From: Comamonadaceae bacterium | GTDB lineage: Bacteria > Pseudomonadota > Gammaproteobacteria > Burkholderiales > Burkholderiaceae_C | Direction: 5' to 3' | DNA: 56,934 bases | Assembly: GCA_947447975.1 (NCBI GenBank) | Contig: CANFLU010000012.1 | Span: 1-56,934 of the forward strand | Shown: positions 38,512-48,500 of the stretch, in pieces | Numbering within the stretch: the stretch's first letter is position 1 | Layout: each line of letters opens with the position of its first letter | The notes under the pieces: model-generated | Seen by the model: the letters and a program-made list of their open reading frames with translations, nothing else | Databases searched by the model: none | What the model was told of the DNA's origin: nothing | Position numbers and translations under genes: made by a program

Positions 38512-40241
38512 GTGCTGCCGCCAATCTGGTTGACTTTGCGGGTAAAGTGAAATCACTGCCGCCCGAAATACGCTTAGCCCTTCAGAAAACACGCAGTGAA
38601 TTCCTGACCGTGGGCATTTACAGCCTGACAATCAATTGCTTAATGCTTGCACCAAGCATCTACATGTTGCAGGTATATGACCGGGTCATGGTCAGCCAAA
38701 GCGAACTTACACTGCTTGTCAGCACCCTCATATTAGTGGCCCTCTTGGTTTTGGTGGGACTTATAGAGCTGTTGAGATCCCGTTTGCTAGTGCGGGCAGG
38801 AATTAAATTGGATCAGAGCTTATCGCCTGTTCTGTTCAGCGCAGCCTTGGAGGCGCAGCGCCATAAATCACAAAACAACCCAGCGCAAGTTTTCTCGGAC
38901 CTGACCCAAATAAGGCAATTCTTAACCGGCAATGGGATTTTCGCCTTTTTTGACGCGCCATGGTTTTTCATCTATTTGGGTGTATTGTTTTTGCTCCATC
39001 CTATGCTTGGGTGGTTGGGCATAGGTTGTGCGGTGATGCTCATTTGCATTGCCTGGGTTGGGCATCGGCTTAGCACACCCGCGAATAAGGCAGTACTAGA
39101 AAGAAGTATCGTATTGAACGCAGACCAGCTGGGAAAATTTCGCAACGCCGAAGTTATTCATGCCATGGGCATGCTGGGAAACCTGCGAATGCAATGGTGG
39201 CAGCGTTACCAAAATCAAGCCTTGGCCCAGGGGGAGTTGGAGAGTATGCAACACCGAATTGCAGCCTTTAGCAAGTTTTTTCGCTACACGCAGCAGTCGC
39301 TATCTTTGGGTATGGGCGCATTGCTGGTGATTCAAGGGGAGTTGAGCCCGGGTGCCATGATCGTAGGCAATATGCTGATGTCTCGGGCCTTGCAACCTTT
39401 GGATTTACTGGTCAGTTCCTGGCGCATGATGGCCGCAGCCCAGGTGTCTCTGGCAAGAGTTATCACTCTATTGAATTCCCACCCCTTGCGCGCTTCAGGC
39501 AAGTTTTCACAAACACCGTTTGGTCAGTTCGAGCTCAAGGGCCTGTCTGTAAAGGTGCATGGGAGAGATGCCCCGGTGTTGGACAACATCAATCTCAATT
39601 TACCGGCGGGCCGCATCATCGGCATCATCGGGCCCTCGGCCAGCGGTAAATCTTCGTTGGTACGGGCAATATTGGGGCTATGGCCGCAGCGCCAGGGAAA
39701 CCTTCTCTTGGACTCGGCACCGATTGAGCAGTGGGACGCGAAGTTGCTAGGGAAGCATATTGGTTACCTGCCCCAGGACGTGGGCCTCCTTGAAGGTACC
39801 TTAGCCCAAAATATTGCCCGTTTCGGTAAGCTCGATCCTGAGAAAGTGGCTGCTGCAGCGAAAGCCGCTGGTATCCACCACTTGCTGCTTAGTTTTCCCA
39901 AAGGCTACGATACGCCGGTCGGTGAAGCCGGTCACTTGTTATCCGCGGGCCAGCGGCAGCGCCTGGCACTGGCCAGAGCGCTATACGACAAACCCGCCAT
40001 CGTGATATTGGATGAACCAAATGCCAATTTAGATGAGATCGGCGAGCAAAGCCTGTTGGAGGCTATCAGAACGCTCAAGGAAGAAAATAAGACAGTCCTG
40101 CTGATAAGCCACCGCAAACCCATATTAGAAATCGCTGACGTATTGCTGGTGATGCATGCCGGGCGGATAACCCATGTGGGGCCAGCGCAGCAGGTTATGG
40201 CCGAATTGCAGGCGAGCAAAGTTGGCGGTCTGTCAGCCTAA
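38508..40241 (+). CDS. Type I secretion ABC permease/ATPase (PrtD-like), second copy
   Basis: A 577-residue paralogue of the preceding gene with the same layout: membrane domain in about 30-320, then Walker A GPSASGKSS, Q-loop GYLPQDVGL, signature LSAGQRQR (Ala for the first Gly), Walker B IVILDEPNANLD and H-loop LLISHRKP. The two proteins are clearly related but well diverged, so this is not a recent duplication. Together they could form a heterodimer, as RtxB and RtxE do for the Vibrio cholerae MARTX toxin, or two homodimers with different substrates. The adaptor gene follows after 26 bp. Confidence 0.93.
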   Translation: MSAAANLVDFAGKVKSLPPEIRLALQKTRSEFLTVGIYSLTINCLMLAPSIYMLQVYDRVMVSQSELTLLVSTLILVALLVLVGLIELLRSRLLVRAGIKLDQSLSPVLFSAALEAQRHKSQNNPAQVFSDLTQIRQFLTGNGIFAFFDAPWFFIYLGVLFLLHPMLGWLGIGCAVMLICIAWVGHRLSTPANKAVLERSIVLNADQLGKFRNAEVIHAMGMLGNLRMQWWQRYQNQALAQGELESMQHRIAAFSKFFRYTQQSLSLGMGALLVIQGELSPGAMIVGNMLMSRALQPLDLLVSSWRMMAAAQVSLARVITLLNSHPLRASGKFSQTPFGQFELKGLSVKVHGRDAPVLDNINLNLPAGRIIGIIGPSASGKSSLVRAILGLWPQRQGNLLLDSAPIEQWDAKLLGKHIGYLPQDVGLLEGTLAQNIARFGKLDPEKVAAAAKAAGIHHLLLSFPKGYDTPVGEAGHLLSAGQRQRLALARALYDKPAIVILDEPNANLDEIGEQSLLEAIRTLKEENKTVLLISHRKPILEIADVLLVMHAGRITHVGPAQQVMAELQASKVGGLSA

Positions 40242-40267
40242 GCGGTTTTATAAACGATTGGTGTGCT

Positions 40268-41605
40268 ATGCAAACTCCTACCGAAAAAAATGCGATGAAT
40301 GACTCGGCGGCCCTGGAGTCCATGAGTAACACCCATAATGCAACACGCTACGGAGTATGGTCTCTTCTGGCAGGTCTCGCTTTTTTGATAGCGTGGGCCA
40401 CTTTGGCACCCATCGATGAAGGTGTTCCCTCGCAAGGACTGGTAACCTTGGACACCAAGCGCAAACCCATCCAACACCTTCAGGGCGGCATCGTGAAAGA
40501 AGTTATGGTGCGCGAAGGCGATATTGTCCGAGAAGGGCAGGTGTTGTTGGTGTTGGAGCGCGCAGTAGCCCGTGCAAATTTAGAGTCTGTACGGCAGCAT
40601 TACCATGCTTTGCGCGCCGCAGAGAGCCGCCTTTTGGCCGAACAACAAGATCGACCTTCCATCGTTTGGCATGCTGATTTAAAGAGCGCAGCCGTTGATC
40701 CAGCGGTCATGCAGCATCAGCTGATCCAGGAACAATTGTTCCGGTCGCGGCGTGCATCGTTGCATGCAAGTATTGCCGGATTGAATGAAATTTTGGCAGG
40801 CCAGGAGGCGCTCCAACAAGGCACCCAGCGCATGCTTATTGAGCGCAAAACACAGTTAAGACTTCTCAAAGAAGAGTTGGCTGGAATTGAGGGTTTGGTC
40901 AAGGATGGCTTTATGCCACGTAATAAGGAGTGGGAACTCAATCGCAGTACCGCTGAGGTGATGTCTGTGATTGCTGACATTGAGTCGAATGGCCAGCGCT
41001 TATTGCGTGCCAATGAAGAGGTCCGTCAGCGCATAAAGGTAGCGCGACTGGAATACCAAAAAGAAGTCGAAAACCAACTTGCCGACATTCGGCGAGAAAT
41101 TCAAGCTGACGGCGAAAAGGTGACTGCCGTGACACAAGATATGGAGCGCACCGATATCCGCTCGCCAGCGAGCGGTCAGGTCATTGGTTTATCGGTTCAA
41201 ACGATAGGTGCAGTTATTGCGCCCGGCCAGCACATCATGGACATCGTTCCGCAAGACGCGCCTTTAATAGTTGAGGCGCGGATTGCGCCGCAGTTGATAG
41301 ACCGGGTACACAAAGGCTTGATGACAGACATTCGCTTCTCTTCTTTTTCCCATTCCCCGCAACTCGTAGTCCAAGGCCAAGTCATGTCTATTTCGGGAGA
41401 CTTGTTGTCGGACATGGAAACACGCCAGTCCTACTACCTTGCCCGGATCGATATAACCGACAAAGGTAAGAAATCCCTCGGAGCCCGCGTTGTGCGACCT
41501 GGAATGATTGCCGAGGTGGTGATTCGTACGGGCGAGCGTTCACTGCTAACTTACCTGACCTATCCCTTAGTGCGTCGCTTGGCACAGTCTATGAAAGAGG
41601 AATGA
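40268..41605 (+). CDS. HlyD-family periplasmic adaptor (type I secretion)
   Basis: A 445-residue membrane fusion protein that bridges the inner-membrane ABC proteins to an outer-membrane channel. A short cytoplasmic N-terminus of about 35 residues is followed by one membrane segment (about 37-55). Then come a lipoyl half-motif (GLVTLDTKRKPIQHLQGGIV), long coiled-coil hairpins (about 100-270), the second lipoyl half (DIRSPASGQVIGLSVQTIGA) and the C-terminal beta-barrel (RPGMIAEVVIRTGERSLLTY), as in PrtE/HlyD. It ends the export cluster. No TolC-like gene follows, so the channel must be encoded elsewhere. Confidence 0.93.
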   Translation: MQTPTEKNAMNDSAALESMSNTHNATRYGVWSLLAGLAFLIAWATLAPIDEGVPSQGLVTLDTKRKPIQHLQGGIVKEVMVREGDIVREGQVLLVLERAVARANLESVRQHYHALRAAESRLLAEQQDRPSIVWHADLKSAAVDPAVMQHQLIQEQLFRSRRASLHASIAGLNEILAGQEALQQGTQRMLIERKTQLRLLKEELAGIEGLVKDGFMPRNKEWELNRSTAEVMSVIADIESNGQRLLRANEEVRQRIKVARLEYQKEVENQLADIRREIQADGEKVTAVTQDMERTDIRSPASGQVIGLSVQTIGAVIAPGQHIMDIVPQDAPLIVEARIAPQLIDRVHKGLMTDIRFSSFSHSPQLVVQGQVMSISGDLLSDMETRQSYYLARIDITDKGKKSLGARVVRPGMIAEVVIRTGERSLLTYLTYPLVRRLAQSMKEE

Positions 41606-42005
41606 AGCTATCTCTAGGCAAAAGTCACCCAGAATCTATGTGCGTTACGGAGTATTTTTACTCTAAATAGGTTCGCCTCGTGGAAGTCGAACAGTAAATA
41701 AAAAAACGGAACCATGGGCTTGTGGTCCTGTATCAAGTTGACCTGCCCAGACACAAAAGCATGATGGAACATGGTGCTTTGGAGTGTATTTGCACGTTGC
41801 GCCTGGACGGGAACAACCGTTACGGCTTTACTTCACAATTGATGGTGAAACACTGGACTAGCAAGGCGCTAGGCAACATTGGATAGAAATTAAGCTTGGG
41901 CCGAATACGGCCAAGGAAGCACAGCGATTGGCGGGTTGGATACTCCAGCTACGAAATCTGCGGCATGAATGCACCTTGGTGCAACAGCATACAAAATTTG
42001 GCAGC
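41606..42005. other. Spacer at the edge of the RTX locus, possible gene remnants
   Basis: A 400-bp gap between the adaptor and frmA, AT-richer at its start. Short plus-strand frames exist (a 40-codon frame at 41764-41886; another from about 41862 reading on toward frmA), but none has a ribosome binding site or a recognisable family. One frame reads plausibly across a TAG at 41859, as a decayed gene might, but I cannot name it. It may be a junction left by insertion of the locus. No tRNA or att repeat is visible. Confidence 0.35.
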
Positions 42006-43124
<1,119 letters not shown>

Positions 43125-43284
43125 CTATGTTGGTCTGAAATATAGCCGCAAGCCTAGTAGACCCCAAAAGCTTGTGGATTTGACATGCAAGACGACGCCC
43201 CGCGCGGGAGCGGGCGCGGCGCATAATGGCTGGCTACCGCCGGGCTAGCGCAGTCGCGCTTACCGAGAACGCTTGATATTGCTC

Positions 43285-44526
43285 ATGATTGCCCTGCTCG
43301 AATCCCACACTGCCGGTCTGTACGGCAAAGCTAGTTGGCTGCCCAATATCGTGGCCGGCGTGGTGGTCGGTGTGGTGGCGCTGCCCCTGGCCATGGCATT
43401 TGCGATTGCCTCGGGCGCACGGCCCGAACAAGGAATTTATACAGCCATCGTGGCCGGCCTATTGGTCAGTGTCTTGGGCGGAAGCCGCGTCCAGATAGCT
43501 GGCCCGACCGGTGCCTTTATCGCCATCTTGAGCGGCATCACCGCCACGCATGGCATCGTCGGCTTGCAGATCGCTACCCTCATGGCGGGCGTGATGCTGG
43601 CGCTGATGGGCCTGATGCGCCTAGGTGGCGTGATCAAGTACATACCGGCGCCCGTCATTGCCGGGTTCACCACCGGCATAGGCGTGATTATTTTTGTAGG
43701 GCAATGGACCTATTTTTTCGGCCTGCCCGCCACCCAAGGCACCCATTTTCACGAAAAACTTATCGCCCTGATGCAGGTCTTGCCCCAGTTACATCCGGCC
43801 ACGCTGGGCTTGTCGCTGCTGAGCCTGACACTAGTGCTGCTCGCGCCCAAACTGCCGCGTATGCAACGCGTGCCCGGTCCACTCGTTGCGATGGTGGTGG
43901 CCACGGTGTTGCAAACCTTGTTTCATTGGGAGGGCGTGGCCACCATAGGCAGTACCTTTGGTGGCATACCCCAGGGCCTGCCCAGTTTGCAATGGCCAAG
44001 CATCACACTGGCTGGCATAGTGCCCTTGCTGGGCCCGGCTTTTTCCATCGCCATGCTCGGGGCGATTGAATCGCTGCTGTCCGCTGTCGTCGCAGACGGC
44101 ATGGCCGGACTCACGCATGACTCCAACCAAGAGCTGATCGGCCAGGGCATTGCCAACATCGTCGCGCCTTTGTTGGGCGGTTTTGCAGCCACAGGCGCCA
44201 TCGCCCGCACCGCTACCAATATCCGCAACGGTGGCACCAACCCGGTCGCCGGTATCACCCACAGCCTCACGCTGATAGCCACCCTACTCTTTCTTGCGCC
44301 GCTCGCTGGGCAAATTCCCCTGGGTGCGCTGGCCGCTATCTTGTTTGTCGTAGCCTACAACATGGGTGACTTAAAACACTTTTTCCACATCGCCCGCAGC
44401 CCGTCGCGGCCAGATGTGTTGGTGCTGCTGCTCACCTTTGCGCTTACTGTGTTGGGCGATTTGGTGGCGGCCGTGCTAGTGGGTGTGGTGCTGGCGCTGG
44501 TGTTGCGCAGGTGGGCCAGGGCTTGA
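43285..44526 (+). CDS. SulP/SLC26 anion transporter without STAS domain
   Basis: A 413-residue inner-membrane protein with about 12 hydrophobic segments and the SulP signature region (VVALPLAMAFAIASGARPEQ, SRVQIAGPTGAF). SulP proteins move sulphate, bicarbonate or other anions. Usual members carry a cytoplasmic STAS domain after the membrane part; here the frame stops at LVLRRWARA with only 150 bp before fdhD, so STAS is missing. The substrate is unknown. Neighbouring formate and molybdoenzyme genes make formate, bicarbonate or an oxyanion worth considering. The start may be the ATG at 43285 or the TTG at 43273, the latter closer to a GAGAA sequence. Confidence 0.85.
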   Translation: MIALLESHTAGLYGKASWLPNIVAGVVVGVVALPLAMAFAIASGARPEQGIYTAIVAGLLVSVLGGSRVQIAGPTGAFIAILSGITATHGIVGLQIATLMAGVMLALMGLMRLGGVIKYIPAPVIAGFTTGIGVIIFVGQWTYFFGLPATQGTHFHEKLIALMQVLPQLHPATLGLSLLSLTLVLLAPKLPRMQRVPGPLVAMVVATVLQTLFHWEGVATIGSTFGGIPQGLPSLQWPSITLAGIVPLLGPAFSIAMLGAIESLLSAVVADGMAGLTHDSNQELIGQGIANIVAPLLGGFAATGAIARTATNIRNGGTNPVAGITHSLTLIATLLFLAPLAGQIPLGALAAILFVVAYNMGDLKHFFHIARSPSRPDVLVLLLTFALTVLGDLVAAVLVGVVLALVLRRWARA

Positions 44527-44676
44527 CCGGGGCTGTAGCCTTGGTTCAGGCGGCGCCCTGCATATTGGCGCGGACAAGCGCCTTACGCGCTGCCTCGCCA
44601 TCACACCGCTACCAGTTTGAGCCGGTAGTTGCGCGACAGCGCACCAATCCTGGGGCTGTGGGTTGGGTGAAGCAGC

Positions 44677-45582
44677 TTAAGCTGCCTTCAAGCGCGCCCC
44701 CGCCAACGCCGTCTCCAGCACCAACCGCTCTGGCGCGCTAAAGCACAGAAAACGCTTGTGGGTGGCACGGCCTATGGCGCACAGGTTCAGGCTTTGCGCA
44801 ACCTGGTGGCCCATCTGCGTGATTCCGCTGCGCGAGATGACGATGGGCACGCCCATTTGCGCCGACTTGATGATCATCTCACTGGTCAGGCGGCCTGTGG
44901 TGTAGAACACTTTGTCTTGTGCACTCATGCCGGTGCGCGTACTCTGAGCAGTGCTTTCGTGCGGCTGCATGGCCATCCAGCCGGCAATAGCGTCTAGGGC
45001 ATTGTGGCGCCCCACGTCTTCCACAAACATCAGCATGCGCTCGCCCTGAAACAGCGCACAACCGTGCACCGAGCCGGCGGTCTTGTAAATACTGTCGTTC
45101 AGGCGAATCGTGTTAACGATACCGTAAAGCTGGCTCTGCGTGATGGTGGCCGGGGGCAATTCGATGCTATCAACATCGGCCATCAAATCGCCAAACACAC
45201 TACCTTGCCCGCAGCCGGTGGTGACCACGCGCTTGGCCGTTTTTTTCTCCAGATTAACGATGCCATGGAAAGTCTTCACCGCCGCAGCGCCCACTTCCCA
45301 GTCCACGGTAATGGACTCCACCTCTTGCGCCGATGCCACCAAGCGCTGGTTGAGCAAATAGCCCAGCACCAGCCACTCGGGCTGCGCGCCCAATGTCATC
45401 AGGGTCACCATTTCACGCTTGTCCACATACACCGTGAGCGCCCGTTCGGCCGGTATCTGCAAACTTTGGGTTTCGCCGTATTCGTTGAGTACCTCGATAG
45501 AACGGGTCACCGCCACCTGCGCTCGACTCAGGCGCGGTAAGCGTGGTTTGAGGGGCACGCGCGGCAAGGTCTGCATACTCAT
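44677..45582 (-). CDS. fdhD: Formate dehydrogenase accessory sulfurtransferase FdhD
   Basis: Passes sulphur from a cysteine desulphurase to the molybdenum cofactor of formate dehydrogenase, which is needed for activity. The 301-residue product has the family sequence VVTTGCGQGSVFGDLM, EDVGRHNALDAIAG and TTGRLTSEMIIKSAQMG. The sulphur-carrying loop has one cysteine (GCGQG) and not the CxxC of the E. coli protein; the retained one should be the essential residue. The start overlaps the fdsA stop by 4 bp, so it is made from the fds operon. Confidence 0.94.
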   Translation of the reverse strand: MSMQTLPRVPLKPRLPRLSRAQVAVTRSIEVLNEYGETQSLQIPAERALTVYVDKREMVTLMTLGAQPEWLVLGYLLNQRLVASAQEVESITVDWEVGAAAVKTFHGIVNLEKKTAKRVVTTGCGQGSVFGDLMADVDSIELPPATITQSQLYGIVNTIRLNDSIYKTAGSVHGCALFQGERMLMFVEDVGRHNALDAIAGWMAMQPHESTAQSTRTGMSAQDKVFYTTGRLTSEMIIKSAQMGVPIVISRSGITQMGHQVAQSLNLCAIGRATHKRFLCFSAPERLVLETALAGARLKAA

Positions 45583-48500
45583 GCAGCAGCCTCCGCCACC
45601 GGGTCATTGACACCAAAGCCTGCGTTTTCGCGGGTGCTGCCGCCTTTACTGACCGCCACCGCGCAGTACTTGAACTCAGGGATTTTGCCTACCGGGTCTA
45701 GCGCGGAGTTGGTCAATTCATTGGCTGCGGCCTCGTAGTAGGCAAAGGGCACAAACACTGCGCCTTGCGGCGTGCCATCGTCGCGGCGTACATGCAGCGC
45801 CACTTCGCCCCGACGCGAGGCGATGGTGATGATGTCGCCCGCGTCCATGCCCAGCGCCTTCAGGTCTGCGCCGCACATAGACGCGGTGGCCATAGGCTCA
45901 ATCGCATCGAGCACCTTGGCGCGACGGGTCATGCTGCCGGTATGCCAATGCTCCAATTGGCGACCGGTGATCAGCACAAAGGGATAAGCCGCATCGGGCC
46001 GCTCGTTAGCGGGGATGATGTCGGCAGGTACCAGTTTTACGCGGCCACTGGCGGTGGGGAAGTTGTCGATGAAAACGGTCGTCGTGCCAGGATCGTCTTC
46101 GCTCAAGCAAGGATAGGTAACGCTGGATTCGCGCTGCAAACGCTCCCAGGTAATGCCCGAAATAGCAGCGTGCATCGCGCGGCGCATTTCGTCATAGACA
46201 GCCGCCACGCCATCGTGCTCGCCCTGGTAATCCCAGGGCAAACCGATGCGCTTGGCCAGGTCTTGCAATATCCACAAATCAGCGCGCGCTTGCCCCGGCG
46301 GGTTCAAGGCCTGCTTGCCCAACTGCACCATGCGGTCGGTATTGCTAACCGTGCCGGTTTTCTCGGGCCAGGCGGTAGCGGGTAGCACCACGTCGGCTAA
46401 CCAAGCGGTCTCGGTCATGAAAATATCTTGCACCACCAAGTGCTCCAGACTGGCCAGCGCATGGCGCGCGTGGTTCAGGTCTGGGTCGCTCATGGCGGGG
46501 TTTTCGCCCATGATGTACATACCGCGAATCTTGTGTGGATCGCTGTCCTCGGCCAGCGCTTTGTGCATGATTTCCACCACCGTGTAGCCCGGCTTGTCAT
46601 CCAGCTTGGTGCCCCAGAAGTCTTCAAACCAGGCATGCGCTGCGGCGTTGTCCACCCGCTGGTAGTTGGGGAACATCATGGGGATCAAGCCCGCGTCCGA
46701 CGCGCCTTGCACATTGTTTTGGCCGCGCAGCGGGTGCAAGCCCGAGCCGGGTTTGCCAATCTGGCCAGTGACGCTGACCAGCGCAATCAGGCAGCGGGCG
46801 TTGTCGGTGCCGTGCACATGCTGGCTAATACCCATGCCCCACAAAATCATGGCGCCTTTGGCCTTGGCAAAGGCGCGTGCCACTTCGCGCAAGGTTTGTG
46901 CCGGGATGCCGCATATCGGCGCCATAGCTTCAGGGCTATAGCCTTTGACGTTATCGCGCAGGGCTTCGTAGTTACTGGTGCGGTTGGCGATAAATGTTTC
47001 GTCAACCAAGCCCTCTTCGATCACGGTGTGAATGAGCGCATTGAGCATCGCCACATCGGTATCGGCCTTGAACTGCAAGGTACGCCAGGCGTGTTGCCCG
47101 ATGTCCGTAATGCGCGGATCGGCCAACACAATTTTGGCGCCGCGCTTGGCGGCGTTTTTCATCCAGGTCGCGGCCACCGGGTGGTTGGACGTGGGGTTGG
47201 AGCCGATGATAAAAATCAAATCGGCGTGTTCGACATCGTTAACTTGGTTGCTCACCGCGCCCGAGCCCACACCCTCCAGCAAAGCGGCCACGCTAGAGGC
47301 ATGGCACAAGCGGGTGCAGTGGTCTACGTTGTTGCTGCCAAAGCCGGTACGCACTAGCTTTTGGAACAAATACGCTTCTTCGTTGCTGCCTTTGGCCGAG
47401 CCAAAACCAGCCAGTGATTTGGGGCCATGGGTATCGCGCAAGCCTTTGAGGCCACCGGCGGCTAGCGCCATGGCTTCTTCCCACGTTGCCTCACGGAACA
47501 CATCCGACCAATCGGCGGTATCGCGGTTGAGGTGGTTGATCTGCTCCGGGTCTTTGCCAACGCCGGCCTTGCGAATCAGCGGCACCGTCAGGCGCTGCGG
47601 GCTGGCCGCATAGTCAAAACCAAAGCGGCCTTTGACGCACAAGCGGCTATGGTTGGCCGGACCGTCGCGACCATCTACGCTGACGATGACGTTATCTTTG
47701 ATGTTGTAAGTCAGCAGGCAACCCACGCCGCAAAACGGACACACCGAATCTACTTTTTTGTCCACCACTTGCGTGCCCACTTGCGTTTTGGGCATAAGCG
47801 CGCCGGTGGGGCAGGCTTGCACACATTCACCACAAGCGACGCAGGTGCTGTCGCCCATAGGGTCGTGCAGGTCAAAAACAATTTCGCTGTGCGCGCCGCG
47901 CATGGCGTAACCGATCACGTCGTTCACCTGTTCTTCACGGCACGCGCGCACGCAACGGTTGCATTGAATGCAAGCATCTAGGTTCACGGCCATCGCGGGA
48001 TGCGATAGATCGGATTTAGGCTGTTCGCGGCGAAGTGCTTTCAATGCGGGGCGTACGCTTACGTTCATGCGCTCTGCCCATAGGCTGAGTTCGCCATGCT
48101 GCCCCGCCAAGACACCGGCTGCGGCAGGGGATGCGCCGGGCGCCGCATTGCGCCCTCGCTCTAAGGTGCCCGGCGCATCCCCTGGCGCAGCAGCGCCCGA
48201 AGCGTCATTACTAGAAGCACTTGAAGCAGAAGAGGATGAAGAAGATGAAGCATCGTTCCACTTGTATCCCACATCCGGCATATCCGAGAGCAGCATCTCC
48301 AGCACCATCTTTTGGCTCTTGAGCGCACGCTCACTTTGGGCCTGCACTTCCATCCCTTCGGTGGCGCTGCGACAGCAGCTCGGGGCCAGGGTACGCTCGC
48401 CTTTGATCTCGACCACGCAGGCGCGGCAATTGCCATCGGCGCGGTAGCCGTCTTTGTAACAAAGGTGCGGAATATCCACGCCATGGCGCTTGGCGGCCTT

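Noticed and set aside
36793..41605. A bacteriocin or peptide exporter
   Set aside because: The ABC proteins lack an N-terminal C39 peptidase domain and no small double-glycine peptide gene is nearby. PrtD-like type I secretion fits better.
41606..42005. Integrase remnant or tRNA-type attachment site
   Set aside because: No recombinase motif, tRNA cloverleaf or matching direct repeat was recognised, so an integrative element is not supported.
43175..43220. TTGACA before the SulP gene as a -35 box
   Set aside because: The sequence 17 bp on is GC-rich (CGCGGG) with no -10; the nearest CATAAT is about 36 bp away.
46428..47357. 309-codon plus-strand frame opposite fdsA
   Set aside because: Shadow frame across a conserved molybdoenzyme. 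The His/Ala/Val-rich product matches nothing.
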